From: Robertmurraya dakarensis | Lineage (GTDB): Bacteria > Bacillota > Bacilli > Bacillales > Cytobacillaceae | Reading direction: 5' to 3' | Assembly: GCF_900156875.1 (NCBI RefSeq) | Contig: NZ_LT707409.1 | Coordinates: forward strand, 2,003,957-2,067,956 | Length of the DNA stretch: 64,000 bases | Shown here: positions 27,175 through 37,097 of the stretch, piece after piece | Position numbering within the stretch: the stretch's first letter is position 1 | How the letters are laid out: every line of letters starts with the position of its first letter | Notes under the pieces: generated by a model | Databases searched by the model: none | Seen by the model: only the letters and a program-made list of their open reading frames with translations | What the model was told of the DNA's origin: nothing | Program-made: the position numbers and the translations under genes

Positions 27175-27849
27175 TTACAATGGACCTGAAATACCCTGCT
27201 TACGAATCATCATGAAGTGGGCAGCCATCAATCCAAATAGTGCTGCTGGTAAGAAGAATACATGGATTGCAAAGAAACGAGTAATCGTTTGTGCACCAAC
27301 AATGTCAGAGTGACCAGCAATCAATATCTTCATATACTCACCGATAAATGGTACAGATTCAATAATCGTAATAGTAACCTTTGTTGCAAATAACGCTTTC
27401 ATATCCCACGGTAATAGATAACCTGTTAATCCTAGTGCAAGCATAACGAAGAAAATTAGAACTCCAACTACCCAGTTAAGTTCACGAGGTTTCTTGTATG
27501 CGCCCTGGAAGAAAACGCGTAACGTATGTAAGAACATCATTACGATAACTAAACTTGCGCCCCAATGGTGCATTCCTCGAACAATTTGTCCGAAAGCAAC
27601 TTCGTTTTGCAAGTAATAAATAGATTCCCATGCATTTTTAATATCCGGAACATAATACATCGTTAAGAACATACCGGACAAAATTTGAATTACGGTAACG
27701 AAAAACGTTAAACCACCAAAACAGTAAACAAACGCAGAAAAGTGATGCGCAGGGTTTACGTGTTCAGGAACTTCATGGTCTGCGATATCGCGCCATAAAG
27801 GCGTAATATCTAAGCGTTCGTCAACCCAATCATATAGCTTATTTAACAA
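27175..27849 (-). CDS. qcrB: Menaquinol:cytochrome c reductase, cytochrome b subunit
   Basis: 224-residue cytochrome b6-type subunit with four membrane helices. AFVYCFGGLTFFVTVIQILSG, MHHWGASLVIVMMFLHTLRVF and HVFFLPAALFGLMAAHFMMI carry the haem-ligand histidines; the FQGAYKKPRELNW loop and GYLLPWDMKALFATKV are family hallmarks. A Cys near the N-terminus (VYCFGG) can bind the extra covalent haem, as in b6. The start is TTG after AAAGGAGGCG. Middle gene of qcrABC. Confidence 0.97.
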   Translation of the reverse strand: MLNKLYDWVDERLDITPLWRDIADHEVPEHVNPAHHFSAFVYCFGGLTFFVTVIQILSGMFLTMYYVPDIKNAWESIYYLQNEVAFGQIVRGMHHWGASLVIVMMFLHTLRVFFQGAYKKPRELNWVVGVLIFFVMLALGLTGYLLPWDMKALFATKVTITIIESVPFIGEYMKILIAGHSDIVGAQTITRFFAIHVFFLPAALFGLMAAHFMMIRKQGISGPL

Positions 27850-27852
27850 TGA

Positions 27853-28359
27853 TTACGCCTCCTTTCGCGGCTCGGCTTTACCTAAAGCTAGGAAGCCATC
27901 TGAATCTTTATAAGGATATACATCTAATGGTGCACTTGGTGGTGTACCAGGCACATTTGTTCCATCCTTTGTATACAACCCATTATGACATGGGCAGAAG
28001 AAATGGTCTGGGTTTGCATCATCTGTATTCCAGGCTACTGTACAGCCTAAATGTTTACAAACTGGTGATAATGCAAGAATCTCTCCATTTTCATCTTTAA
28101 AAACCCAAGCTTGGTTCGTTACTTCAGAAGTATACCAACCATCCTTTTGCTCAAAAGAAAAGTCTACTCGAGTAGGCTCATTTGTTATATCGGCAATTTT
28201 CATACCAGTTACAACAAAATCTCCTGCTGCATCATGTTTTAAGACTGGATCAACAGCAAAACGCACCATAGGCATAAGCATACCTGCTGCCATGAATCCT
28301 CCCACACCTGTGAGTGTATAGTTTAGGAATTGACGTCTTGTAACGCGCTGTTTGCTCAT
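27853..28359 (-). CDS. qcrA: Menaquinol:cytochrome c reductase, Rieske iron-sulphur subunit
   Basis: 168-residue Rieske protein. A twin-Arg-like N-terminus (KQRVTRRQFLNYTLTG) and hydrophobic anchor at ~12-32 fit Tat-dependent insertion. The [2Fe-2S] ligands are in CKHLGC (Cys101, His103; Cys106 for the disulphide) and CPCHNG (Cys122, Cys124, His125). It oxidises menaquinol outside the membrane. First gene of the operon, with AGGGGGGAAAAGA before the ATG. Confidence 0.97.
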   Translation of the reverse strand: MSKQRVTRRQFLNYTLTGVGGFMAAGMLMPMVRFAVDPVLKHDAAGDFVVTGMKIADITNEPTRVDFSFEQKDGWYTSEVTNQAWVFKDENGEILALSPVCKHLGCTVAWNTDDANPDHFFCPCHNGLYTKDGTNVPGTPPSAPLDVYPYKDSDGFLALGKAEPRKEA

Positions 28360-28511
28360 TCTTTTCCCCCCTCTATTTGTAAATTTCTAGTCCAACGGAC
28401 AAATTTCAACACAGTATAAAACTAGGACATTCTCATGATATATCAATAATATAAAGAGGTCAATACAATTCCTAATAAACAATCTTTTATGTCACACTAA
28501 ATTTCCTTTTA

Positions 28512-28973
28512 CTAATTTTCTTTCCATTTTTGGACAAATAAATTTAACAATTGCTTCACTTGATCTTCTAGAATCGTATTTCGAGAATTAGAATCTAGAT
28601 TTTCAAGCGGCAAAGAAGGCAGCCAAATTACATTTCCATCAAATTTTGCTTCTCTAGTCCTCCAGTCACTGTCAGACGTTACATAAAAAATATGTTTAAA
28701 ACCTTGCTGGACCAGTTCTGAATACCAATTATTTATCTCTTCTATAAGCTTGTCCTCAGAATTTTGTTTCAAATATGTATAGCCAGGAAGCATAAGCAGC
28801 CTCCCTTTGAATTGTCTCTCTAACTGGATAGAAAGCAGCGTTATGAACTCCGTCATAGAAACAGCTTGTTTCATGTCTGGCCCAAATGAAACTGGCAGCA
28901 ACGGAAGAACAGCCGTATCTACATATTCCTTTGCACCTAAATATACTTCAATATCCTTTGACACCCAATTCAT
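28512..28973 (-). CDS. ypiF: DUF2487 protein YpiF
   Basis: About 153 residues, DUF2487/YpiF family, function unknown. Alpha/beta soluble protein with DTAVLPLLPVSFG, GRLLMLPGYTYLK and HIFYVTSDSDWR segments. The translation start falls in a GTG-ATG-ATG-ATG run; the third ATG has the best distance to TTGGAG. It lies between ypiB and qcrA, as in B. subtilis, where ypiA-ypiB-ypiF-qcrABC are neighbours. A role in respiratory-complex assembly would be speculation. Confidence 0.8.
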   Translation of the reverse strand: MNWVSKDIEVYLGAKEYVDTAVLPLLPVSFGPDMKQAVSMTEFITLLSIQLERQFKGRLLMLPGYTYLKQNSEDKLIEEINNWYSELVQQGFKHIFYVTSDSDWRTREAKFDGNVIWLPSLPLENLDSNSRNTILEDQVKQLLNLFVQKWKEN

Positions 28974-29042
28974 CATCATCACTCCAAATTTATGAATCTT
29001 TGTCTATCATACCACTTCAATGAACATGCTTTCAAAGGCAAA

Positions 29043-29070
29043 ATAAAAAGCCTGCTTTTGAAAGCAAGCC
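29043..29070 (-). terminator. Terminator after ypiB
   Basis: GGCTTGCTT / AAGCAGGCT arms with a short loop, followed on the minus strand by TTTTATTTT, just after the ypiB stop. Confidence 0.75.
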
Positions 29071-29079
29071 CAACCACTA

Positions 29080-29625
29080 TTATTTTTCGCTGATTTTCTT
29101 TAACTTACTAGTCAGCTCTTTAAATGATTCTTCATCATTGTTATCCAATGCTTCGTCTATTAACCGAAGAAGCTTTTCTCTCTGATAATTTTCCAATGAC
29201 GTGGACAGAAACTTTTCAGCTATGAGCCGGTCTTTATCACTTATCTGTAGACTTTTAGGCATGTATGGGTTTTCTTCTAAAACTGCAGCATACTGATGGG
29301 CCTGATTGGAAGCATGGAAATTCAATTGGATAAAAATGTCCTCGTCTCGGTTTAAGCGAATATCATGAAATGATTTTTCAGCATCAGTAGTCATAACATT
29401 CTCTTTATAGAACCGAAACGGCACTTCATCAACACAATGGGTGGACATCACAAGTCCTCGAGGACAATATTGAGCTTGCTCAACGAAATGAACCTTCTCC
29501 ATTAGCTGATCATGACTCATCAAGTAATTTAAAATCCATACACACTCACGTCTTTTTAATTGATAATGATTAAGGAACCAGCGAATAAAATCTTTCTTCT
29601 CGTTGACAGATACAGGGGTCGTCAT
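29080..29625 (-). CDS. ypiB: UPF0302/IDEAL-domain protein YpiB
   Basis: 181-residue YpiB. The UPF0302 domain (about 5-110) is very conserved: [49 protein letters not shown]. The C-terminus has an IDEAL motif ([17 protein letters not shown]). In B. subtilis YpiB is reported to affect control of the stability of cytochrome bc (Qcr) or other proteins with YpiF, but the mechanism is not clear and this is stated with caution. The start at 29625 follows GAGGAGGGAAAGAGCG; a longer frame reaching into ypiA has no site. Confidence 0.85.
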   Translation of the reverse strand: MTTPVSVNEKKDFIRWFLNHYQLKRRECVWILNYLMSHDQLMEKVHFVEQAQYCPRGLVMSTHCVDEVPFRFYKENVMTTDAEKSFHDIRLNRDEDIFIQLNFHASNQAHQYAAVLEENPYMPKSLQISDKDRLIAEKFLSTSLENYQREKLLRLIDEALDNNDEESFKELTSKLKKISEK

Positions 29626-29659
29626 CGCTCTTTCCCTCCTCTGCTTGCAACTTTTTTTG

Positions 29660-30925
29660 TTAAACAAAGTCATCTGTGATTCTTTGCAGTACTTCTTCAA
29701 ATTCCACGTTACTAGGATCCATTTGAAGCAGCTTCTTAAATATTTCGGCAGCCTCGCTTCTTTTTCCTTCTTCTATTAAGAAGTATCCGAAATCTGTTAG
29801 AAAATCTTTATTGTTCTTAAAAAAATTATATGCAAGTTGATATTTGTTTAATGACTGTGAAAATTTTTCTAGATGCTGAAGCGCAATTGCTTCATCCCAA
29901 ATTAATTGTGGTTCTTCTACAGCGTTTGATTCCATCGAAGTGATTATATCTAAGACATCTTCGTACCTTTCTTGATGTAGGAAAATTTTGTTTAATGTTA
30001 AAGCAGCCTCTATAAACTCAGGATCAATTGCTAATGCTTGCCTAATAAGATCCTCTGCTTTGGTTTCTTCTCCTAATTTCAGGGCGATTTTCCCTCCGTA
30101 TAGGAACAAGTCTTTATTATATTCATCATATCTTAATCCATGCTGTATCGATTCAAAACTTTTTTCAAGTTCTTCTTCTTTTTCGTACGCCTTCGCTAAA
30201 TACAAATAAAGGGAATTATATTCAGGGTCAAGTTCCATTAATTCAGTAAATTTTTCAATAGCGGTTTTATTCATTCCTGCCTGATAAGCTGTTAGTGCAT
30301 AATTAAATAGTGTATTGATTTCCAAGTTCTCTTCTAGTGCTTTTTCATAGTGTGGAATCGCTTCTTCAAAAGCGCCCCCTGCACTAAAAGCATCCCCCAA
30401 GCGTTGATGTACATTTACGCCTGCAATTTCATGCTCCACTTTTAAGACTTTATTATATGATTTAATGGCTTCTATAAACCGCCCTTGTTCGGAATATAAT
30501 TCACCTAGGGCAAAATCTATAATGACTTCTTCGGGTAAAAGCTTTTTAGCCACCATGAGCTTTTGCTCGCTTACTTCATAAAGTCCCTGCATTTGATACA
30601 AATCCGCTTGCAAGAGCAAACATTGGGGATAACTCGGGTCATTCTCATTAATTTTTCTTAGGACTTCGAGAGCTTCTTCCTCTTCTCCGAGTTCCATCAG
30701 CGTCTCCCCGAGAAGCACAAGAAGTTCTCCTTCTTCTGGATAAATAGTCAACAGCTTCTCGAATAAAGATTTTGCTTCTTCAAGAAAGCCATATTGAAAG
30801 AGTTCTTCACCAAGAACAATTCTTTCTTCATTTGACCCTTTTTCTAATATTTGATTTACTTTTTTGAATGCTTCTTCATGTTGACCGTTTTCTATAAGAG
30901 TGATGATTTTATTTACTGTTTCCAT
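29660..30925 (-). CDS. ypiA: TPR repeat protein YpiA
   Basis: 421-residue soluble protein made almost entirely of tetratricopeptide repeats, about eleven units of 34 residues (for example [76 protein letters not shown]). Such scaffolds bind partner proteins; the partner is not known. First gene of the ypiA-ypiB group, upstream of ypiF and qcr. AGGAAAGGATTTCTAA precedes the ATG. Confidence 0.92.
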   Translation of the reverse strand: METVNKIITLIENGQHEEAFKKVNQILEKGSNEERIVLGEELFQYGFLEEAKSLFEKLLTIYPEEGELLVLLGETLMELGEEEEALEVLRKINENDPSYPQCLLLQADLYQMQGLYEVSEQKLMVAKKLLPEEVIIDFALGELYSEQGRFIEAIKSYNKVLKVEHEIAGVNVHQRLGDAFSAGGAFEEAIPHYEKALEENLEINTLFNYALTAYQAGMNKTAIEKFTELMELDPEYNSLYLYLAKAYEKEEELEKSFESIQHGLRYDEYNKDLFLYGGKIALKLGEETKAEDLIRQALAIDPEFIEAALTLNKIFLHQERYEDVLDIITSMESNAVEEPQLIWDEAIALQHLEKFSQSLNKYQLAYNFFKNNKDFLTDFGYFLIEEGKRSEAAEIFKKLLQMDPSNVEFEEVLQRITDDFV

Positions 30926-31001
30926 TTAGAAATCCTTTCCTGCGTTTCGCCTAGAGTTTTAGCCTATCTCATATGGTGCAAGTGTTATCAGCCCATTTCC
31001 G

Positions 31002-31904
31002 TTACCTGCTGGTAAAGAATGAAGGTGTCTGAATCATTACTTGTTCTCCGAAACCCGGCCTGAACAAGACTTTTTCACCTGCGCGAATAACTGTACCCTT
31101 ATGAACAGTAACGGCTAACCTATGATTATGATAATGAAATAATGCGGATTCTTCAATTTTATTGTCTTCGTCATCTAATAAATACAGGTTATAACTGACC
31201 TCAGATCCCTGCTGAAGTGCAGATTTTAAAGGGAGAATTCCCATTTTCATCAAATTTATTGAAGATATTGGTGCGCTTGCTTCCATCTCATTTTCAATAA
31301 AAGGGATCTTCTCGTTTGTTAATAACTCCAGCCATTTTGTCTGAGCTTGTTTTTTGAGCCTTGGTTTATCCTGTTTAAAAATCGGAATAAGCGGGCTATT
31401 ATAAGGAAACATCGCTTCCCTAACCCATCCCCACTGGATTTCATACAGCTCTTTAATGTCAGTAATCTCTACAAATATGGCGGGAGTTTTTTCTTTCTTA
31501 CACCTTCTCATAAAACTTGGCGTTAAAAGTTTAACTGGGATTTTTACTCCAACAATAAAATCAATTGGGCTGTTTAAGAGCCTTTTTTTGATTTCTATCA
31601 AGGCATTCCTGAATAAATATTCTTTCTCAATTGAAGCATAACATAAGAATAGAGTGGAGCCTTTCTTCAAAAATGCGTCCATGTAGTATTGTCTCATTCT
31701 TTGAAAGGATTGCTCAAATGGAAGATTGGGGTCGAAAATGATGTGAGGTGCTGTCATAATAAATGAACTCGCATTAAACCTCATATAAGAATATCTCTCA
31801 AAAGATGGTCTTATCAATTCAATACGATCTTCATTTATTAGAATGGATGCTTGTTCAACATTAGACTCCTTCAAAATATTAGCATGTTCAATGATATAAG
31901 CCAT
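31002..31904 (-). CDS. Degenerate amidohydrolase-like protein, function unknown
   Basis: 300-residue protein not recognised as a named Bacillus product. The ends resemble the composite beta-sandwich of metal-dependent amidohydrolases: N-terminal IIEHANILKESNVEQASILI with EDRIELI, then FIMTAPHIIFDPNLP where enzymes have the Pro-Gly-x-Ile-Asp-x-His-x-His strand; C-terminal MGILPLKSALQQGSEVSYNL, as in Gly-x-x-Pro-x-Lys-Gly-x-x-x-x-Gly-Ser-Asp-Ala-Asp, and LAVTVHKGTVIRAGEKVL. No HxH, metal-bridging lysine or distal Asp is visible, and the barrel part is short, so catalysis is unlikely. AGAGGGTGGTTTT precedes the ATG. It lies after the aroA terminator, before ypiA. Confidence 0.75.
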   Translation of the reverse strand: MAYIIEHANILKESNVEQASILINEDRIELIRPSFERYSYMRFNASSFIMTAPHIIFDPNLPFEQSFQRMRQYYMDAFLKKGSTLFLCYASIEKEYLFRNALIEIKKRLLNSPIDFIVGVKIPVKLLTPSFMRRCKKEKTPAIFVEITDIKELYEIQWGWVREAMFPYNSPLIPIFKQDKPRLKKQAQTKWLELLTNEKIPFIENEMEASAPISSINLMKMGILPLKSALQQGSEVSYNLYLLDDEDNKIEESALFHYHNHRLAVTVHKGTVIRAGEKVLFRPGFGEQVMIQTPSFFTSR

Positions 31905-31968
31905 AAAACCACCCTCTTAAACGGTCTTATGACAAGCTATGCACTAAACTTAAATATGATGACAAATA

Positions 31969-31991
31969 AAGCTGCAGAAACTCTGCAGCTT
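31969..31991 (-). terminator. Terminator of the aromatic supraoperon after aroA
   Basis: Ten-base perfect arms AAGCTGCAGA / TCTGCAGCTT with a three-base loop, followed on the minus strand by TATTTGTC. It separates aroA from the amidohydrolase-like gene. Confidence 0.7.
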
Positions 31992-32010
31992 ATAATAAAG
32001 ACCTATTTTT

Positions 32011-33297
32011 TTAGATTAGACTGTCTAAATGGGAGAAAAACGATGGATAAGAGACAGAAATTGCTTCTCCATTTTCAAGGAAAACTTCTTTATCACTCAG
32101 AAGTGCAGCAACCGCTAACATCATCCCTATTCTATGATCGCCGTGGCTGCTGACCGTGCCGCCAGTTAATGGAGTTTTCCCATAAATAATCATTCCATCG
32201 GAAGTTGCCTCAATGTTTGCACCTAGCTTTTTCAGTTCATTAACGACGGTATCGATACGGTTTGTTTCTTTTACTTTTAATTCCTCTGCATCTTTAATAA
32301 CCGTAACTCCTTCAGCTTGAGTTGCTAAAAGGGCAATTACAGGAATTTCATCGATTAATCTTGGAATAATATCTCCCTCAATTGTTGTTCCTTTTAAATT
32401 AGAAGTCTTAATGGTAAGGTCACCCATAGGTTCAAAAGCCTCCGGGTGTTCGTTGCTAATGGTTAGTTCAGCCCCCATTGAGAGCATGACGTCAATAATC
32501 CCAGTTCTTGATGGATTTAGACCTACATTCTTCAATGTAATCTCACTGTCTTCTACAATTGCTCCAGCTACCAAAAAGAATGCAGCGGAAGAAATATCGC
32601 CAGGAACTTGAACATCCGTCGCTTTGAACGCTTGTCCGCCTTTAACTGTGATCGTCAAATTATCGACCTCTACCTCGCCGCCAAACTGTTTAATCATTCT
32701 TTCAGTATGGTCCCTTGTCTTTGAAGGTTCGATGATAACCGTTTCACCTTCAGCTTGAAGTCCAGCCAACAAAATAGCTGACTTTACTTGGGCACTTGCG
32801 ACGGGAAGCTCATACGTTATCCCTTTCAAGCTTCCTCCCCGAACAGAGATTGGTGTAAACTCACCATTGTTTCTGCCATCAATCGATGCCCCCATACTTT
32901 TTAGTGGAATCGTCACTCTCGTCATCGGTCTTTTAGCAATGGAAGAATCACCTACTAGGGTAGAGAAGAAGGATTGTCCCGACAAAATACCCAGCATTAG
33001 CCTAATGGTTGTTCCAGAATTTCCTACATCAAGGATTTCCCCTGGTTCAACTAAGCCCTTGAATCCTTTTCCATGAATGATGAGCGTTTCATCTTCTTGC
33101 TTAATCTCCACTCCAAGTTTTCTAAAGCAAGAGATCGTACTTAAACAATCTTCACCAGATAGAAAATTGGTAACAGTTGTAGTCCCTTCAGCCAAGGCTC
33201 CAAACATTACGGAACGATGAGAAATAGATTTATCCCCTGGAATTGTTAATGTTCCTGAAAGATTTTTGATATTATTTACTAATTTTACTGATTTCAT
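32011..33297 (-). CDS. aroA: 3-phosphoshikimate 1-carboxyvinyltransferase (EPSP synthase)
   Basis: 428-residue EPSP synthase, sixth step of the shikimate pathway (called aroE in B. subtilis 168). Signatures: [20 protein letters not shown] (phosphoshikimate site), [47 protein letters not shown], and [16 protein letters not shown] with catalytic residues. The glyphosate-site region reads GNSGTTIRL, so this is of the GNSGT kind (class II-like), as in Bacillus. Last gene of the supraoperon, with GAAGGATGATAAG before the ATG. Confidence 0.96.
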   Translation of the reverse strand: MKSVKLVNNIKNLSGTLTIPGDKSISHRSVMFGALAEGTTTVTNFLSGEDCLSTISCFRKLGVEIKQEDETLIIHGKGFKGLVEPGEILDVGNSGTTIRLMLGILSGQSFFSTLVGDSSIAKRPMTRVTIPLKSMGASIDGRNNGEFTPISVRGGSLKGITYELPVASAQVKSAILLAGLQAEGETVIIEPSKTRDHTERMIKQFGGEVEVDNLTITVKGGQAFKATDVQVPGDISSAAFFLVAGAIVEDSEITLKNVGLNPSRTGIIDVMLSMGAELTISNEHPEAFEPMGDLTIKTSNLKGTTIEGDIIPRLIDEIPVIALLATQAEGVTVIKDAEELKVKETNRIDTVVNELKKLGANIEATSDGMIIYGKTPLTGGTVSSHGDHRIGMMLAVAALLSDKEVFLENGEAISVSYPSFFSHLDSLI

Positions 33298-33341
33298 CTT
33301 ATCATCCTTCTACATAGCTGACTTTGTAATAAACAGATTCA

Positions 33342-34448
33342 TCAAGGACCTACAGATGTGTCAAAGTTTGTATTTCTTTTTATGCATTTATCTGCTCTCT
33401 CTCGGTCCTCTTCTGTTTGAAAACTAATCACGAGTATTCCGTATACTCCTTCTCTTGTTTCACGGATACGGATATTGGTTATACTAATATTCTCTTCAGC
33501 CAAGTATCCGGTAACCTCTGAAATGACCCCTGGATAGTCAGGAATATCGACAAATAAATCATAAAATGCAGGAATAGCACCCTTTTCTCTCATTGGCATT
33601 TCATCACGGAAGCGTTTAGCTTGATAAAAATATTGAAAGATCTCGTCTGCATTTTCATCAATAAGCATTTTCGAAACCTTCGCCATTTCATCCTGCCAAT
33701 CATTTAACAGTGTAAGCAGTACATCTTTATTATGTAGTGATATATCTCTCCACATTTCAGGGCTGCTGGAAGCAATTCTTGTTATATCCCTGAAACCACC
33801 TGCAGCTAATCTGGTCACAAGCTCCTGTTGGTTGCTGGTTCTTTCAGCCTGATGTACAAGCGAAGCCGCAATCACATGTGGAAAATGACTAATTACGCCT
33901 GTCAAATAATCATGCTCGTCCGGTTTAATGGTCAAAAATTTAGCTTTCGTGCCAATTAACCATTCTTTAAGCTTTTCTACCTGAGCTCGTTTTATGTCAT
34001 CTTCTGGAGTTAATAAATAAAAGGCATTTTCAAAAAGAATATCCTTTGCGGCCGTTACCCCACTCTTATGAGAACCTGCCATCGGGTGTCCACCAATAAA
34101 TGTAATCCCTTTTTCCTTTAAACAAGAAGCTTTTTCAACAATTTCTTTTTTAGTACTTCCTGCATCGGATACAATGACATCTTCCTTCAAAGGTAGTTGA
34201 CAGAGCATTTCTATTATTTTTTCAGTTACCTGAACGGGTGTTGCGATTAAGATCACATCTGCCTCTACAGCTTGATCTGGAATACTTTCCGCAATTTCAT
34301 CAATAACTCCAAGCATTTTCCCTAGTTTACATTGTTCCTCATTATGATCGTAACCAACAATCGTTGCATGAGGATGCTTTTTTTTAATACATAGAGCTAA
34401 TGAACCCCCGATGAGTCCCAGCCCGATAACAAATACACGACCTTTCAA
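33342..34448 (-). CDS. tyrA: Prephenate dehydrogenase with ACT domain
   Basis: 368-residue TyrA that oxidatively decarboxylates prephenate to 4-hydroxyphenylpyruvate. The NAD motif is VIGLGLIGGSLAL (7-19); GHPMAGSHKSG and HFPHVIAASLVHQ are active-site segments. The last ~70 residues form an ACT domain (YDLFVDIPDYPGVISEVTGYL), which gives tyrosine feedback control. The start is TTG after AGCAGGTGTACCC. Between hisC and aroA. Confidence 0.96.
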   Translation of the reverse strand: MKGRVFVIGLGLIGGSLALCIKKKHPHATIVGYDHNEEQCKLGKMLGVIDEIAESIPDQAVEADVILIATPVQVTEKIIEMLCQLPLKEDVIVSDAGSTKKEIVEKASCLKEKGITFIGGHPMAGSHKSGVTAAKDILFENAFYLLTPEDDIKRAQVEKLKEWLIGTKAKFLTIKPDEHDYLTGVISHFPHVIAASLVHQAERTSNQQELVTRLAAGGFRDITRIASSSPEMWRDISLHNKDVLLTLLNDWQDEMAKVSKMLIDENADEIFQYFYQAKRFRDEMPMREKGAIPAFYDLFVDIPDYPGVISEVTGYLAEENISITNIRIRETREGVYGILVISFQTEEDRERADKCIKRNTNFDTSVGP

Positions 34449-34482
34449 GGGTACACCTGCTTTCTATAGACCATTACTATTT

Positions 34483-35583
34483 TTATAAAATAGTTGATCT
34501 TTCTGTTAAAAATTCTTTTATAGCGCTCAAGACCCCGCTGTTTTGGTCAACAGAACCGACAGTAATTCTCACAGAAGTAGGGAAACCTAAGCCCTTACCA
34601 GATCTGACAATATACCCTCTCTTCTGTAAAAACTGAAACACCTCATCACCATCGACCTTAAAATCAACTAAGATGAAATTGGTTTGTGAAGGGTGATAGG
34701 ACAAATCATGTTCATCGCAGAATTGATAGAATTGCTCTAGACCTTCGCGATTCTTCTGTTTACACATTTCTACATATTCTTGGTCTTCTAATGCTGCAAT
34801 CGCAGCCTTTTGAGCAAGTGTTCCTGTATTAAAAGGACCTCTTGCAGGTTCCAAAGCACGGATCACTTTCTCATTACTGATTCCATAACCAATTCGCAGA
34901 CTCGCTAATCCATATGCCTTAGAGAAAGTTCTCAATATAATAAGATTCTCAAATTGATCAACAAGATCAATACTATCTAGATAATCTTCTGCTACTACAT
35001 ACTCAAAATAAGCCTCATCTAACACAACAAGAGTTTCCTTAGGAACTCTATTGATAAATGAAAGAAGAGCATCCTTACCTATGTAAGCCCCCGTTGGGTT
35101 ATTCGGATTACATACCCAAACAACATTTGTTCTTTCATCTATAGCCTGCAGCATCGCTTCTAAATCATGTTCACCATTTACAGATGGAACTTCCCTTACT
35201 TCTGCCCCTTCTATAATGGCATTATGTTTGTACTGCGAAAACGTTCCAGTCGACATTACGGTGTTATAGCCAGGACGGAGCAAAGCCCTAGAAATAATTT
35301 GGATATTTTCATCTGAACCATTTCCAAAAATTAATTGAGTTGGTTTGACTCCTAATCTCTCAGAAAGCACCATTCTAATGTCGGTAGCATACCCATCTGG
35401 ATACAGCGCAAAAGATCCGTCAAACTCTTGAATTGTTTTTAATACCTTTTCAGAACATCCAAAAGGATTCTCATTGGATGCAAGTTTTATGATTCTTTCT
35501 AGCCCAAATTGTCTTTTTACTTCATCAATTGATTTTCCTGGCTGGTAAGGTGTCAGCTTTAACACTTGATCTTTGAATCTCAT
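34483..35583 (-). CDS. hisC: Histidinol-phosphate / aromatic aminotransferase
   Basis: 366-residue class I/II PLP aminotransferase. In Bacillus this hisC copy serves both histidine synthesis and the last step of tyrosine/phenylalanine synthesis, which explains its place beside tyrA. Motifs: KLASNENPFGCSEKV, FGNGSDENIQII, NPNNPTGAYIG, DEAYFEY, and TFSKAYGLASLRIGYG with the PLP lysine. The start at 35583 follows AGAGGTGAATAGG. In B. subtilis the trp operon lies just upstream; here aroH is adjacent. Confidence 0.95.
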   Translation of the reverse strand: MRFKDQVLKLTPYQPGKSIDEVKRQFGLERIIKLASNENPFGCSEKVLKTIQEFDGSFALYPDGYATDIRMVLSERLGVKPTQLIFGNGSDENIQIISRALLRPGYNTVMSTGTFSQYKHNAIIEGAEVREVPSVNGEHDLEAMLQAIDERTNVVWVCNPNNPTGAYIGKDALLSFINRVPKETLVVLDEAYFEYVVAEDYLDSIDLVDQFENLIILRTFSKAYGLASLRIGYGISNEKVIRALEPARGPFNTGTLAQKAAIAALEDQEYVEMCKQKNREGLEQFYQFCDEHDLSYHPSQTNFILVDFKVDGDEVFQFLQKRGYIVRSGKGLGFPTSVRITVGSVDQNSGVLSAIKEFLTERSTIL

Positions 35584-35645
35584 CCTATTCACCTCTAAAA
35601 CATTGTTGACTGCATCATTTCAATATTCGAACAATATTATATAAA

Positions 35646-36008
35646 TTACGATTGTAAATCTGGTCTAAGAGCAATAGCTCGTTCTAAATATATATGGTTG
35701 ATTTCCTTCTGACTTTTCGATGTGTTAACATGGACCATTACGCGAATACACATTTTAAGAGAGTTTTTTACAGGTATTTCTTTCATGCACATCACAGGCA
35801 CATGCTTCCATCCATCAATTTGTCTTAGAGCCCTTGCTGGAAAAACATCGTCAAGGTCATTGGTAACCGAAATAAACACAGAAGCAACATCCTCTGCATT
35901 TACTTCATTTTGCAAAATAAGTTCCCTCATCATTCTTTCAGTAGCACTTACGATCACTGCTTCATTGTTTTCTTCAACCGTAATAGCCCCTCTAACCCCT
36001 CTAATCAT
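35646..36008 (-). CDS. aroH: Chorismate mutase, AroH type
   Basis: 120-residue monofunctional trimeric chorismate mutase (pseudo-alpha/beta barrel), converting chorismate to prephenate. Family marks: MIRGVRGAITVEENN with Arg7, FISVTNDLDDVFPARALR (Glu/Asp and Arg63 region), VPVMCMKEIPV with Cys75-equivalent, and RVMVHVNT with Arg90 equivalent. Stop-to-start distance to aroB is six bases, and it is followed after ~60 bases by hisC. Confidence 0.96.
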   Translation of the reverse strand: MIRGVRGAITVEENNEAVIVSATERMMRELILQNEVNAEDVASVFISVTNDLDDVFPARALRQIDGWKHVPVMCMKEIPVKNSLKMCIRVMVHVNTSKSQKEINHIYLERAIALRPDLQS

Positions 36009-36014
36009 CCTAAT

Positions 36015-37097
36015 CTAACCCCTTCTTACAAATTCATTTAATTCTTTCATCAGGATATTTTCATCTATTTTATATAAAATTGGATGCCCAACTTCTTTCA
36101 ATAAAACAAATGAAATTTCCCCTCCGATCGATTTCTTATCTTGTTTCATTCGGCCTATCAGCCTGCCATTATCTAAATTAACAGGTAAGATCGTGCTATA
36201 TCCCAGTTTCGTAAGCCAATCTTCTAACTCTTTTGTATTAAAGGACAGATTTACTATCTTCTTGCTCAGTTGAAGTGCAAAAAGCATACCAATAACGACA
36301 GCTTCGCCGTGAGTTATATTTCCATAACCAGCTTCTGCTTCAATAGCATGTCCAAGTGTATGACCAAAGTTCAAGAAAGCTCTGATTCCAGCCTCTTTTT
36401 CGTCTTCTGCTACAATTTTCCCTTTAATCGTAATTCCTTTTGTGAGAAAGTAACTTAATTGCTCTTCACTTAGCACGCTTAAGTTTGTAATATTTCCTCT
36501 AAGCCAGTCATAAAATTCATGATCATGGATCAACCCGTGCTTAATCACTTCTGCAAATCCTGAACGCCTTTCCTGGCTTGGAAGAGTATTTAATAGATTC
36601 AAATCATAAAAAACAGCTTCAGGCTGATAAAATGCCCCAATCATGTTTTTCCCTAACGGATGATTGATAGCGACTTTTCCACCAACTGCACTATCATGGG
36701 CGAGAATTGTCGTCGGCAGTTGTATAAAGGGAATTCCCCTCATAAAAGTAGCTGCAACAAAGCCGGCTAAATCTCCAACAGCACCTCCGCCAAACGCAAG
36801 GACTAGTGACTTTCGATCAAGCTTTTGTTCAAGACAAAAGGTTAAGCATTCATGATATACCTCAAATGTTTTGGCACTTTCTCCATTTGGAACGATATGA
36901 AAAACAGGTTTATGTGTAGAAAGGGCACTACTCAAAGTATCTAAGTAGCGCTCCCCTACATTGCCATCCGTGATTATGACGAGTTTTGTAATAGATGGAA
37001 AATGTTCATCTAAATAAGTCGAAATAGAGTGAATGGCACCTGCCTCCACGAATACAGGGTACTCTTTTGAGGCGGTACGGATATTGACACGAGCCAT
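36015..37097 (-). CDS. aroB: 3-dehydroquinate synthase
   Basis: 360-residue AroB, using NAD and zinc to cyclise DAHP to 3-dehydroquinate. FGGGAVGDLAGFVAATFMRG, QLPTTILAHDSAVGGKVAINHPLGKNMIGAFYQP-type core (seen as DSAVGGKVAIN), EVIKHGLIHD and FGHTLGHAIEAEAGYGNITHGEAVVIG with zinc-binding Glu and His residues. The ATG shares one base with the aroC stop (TAATG), so the two are translationally coupled. Confidence 0.97.
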   Translation of the reverse strand: MARVNIRTASKEYPVFVEAGAIHSISTYLDEHFPSITKLVIITDGNVGERYLDTLSSALSTHKPVFHIVPNGESAKTFEVYHECLTFCLEQKLDRKSLVLAFGGGAVGDLAGFVAATFMRGIPFIQLPTTILAHDSAVGGKVAINHPLGKNMIGAFYQPEAVFYDLNLLNTLPSQERRSGFAEVIKHGLIHDHEFYDWLRGNITNLSVLSEEQLSYFLTKGITIKGKIVAEDEKEAGIRAFLNFGHTLGHAIEAEAGYGNITHGEAVVIGMLFALQLSKKIVNLSFNTKELEDWLTKLGYSTILPVNLDNGRLIGRMKQDKKSIGGEISFVLLKEVGHPILYKIDENILMKELNEFVRRG

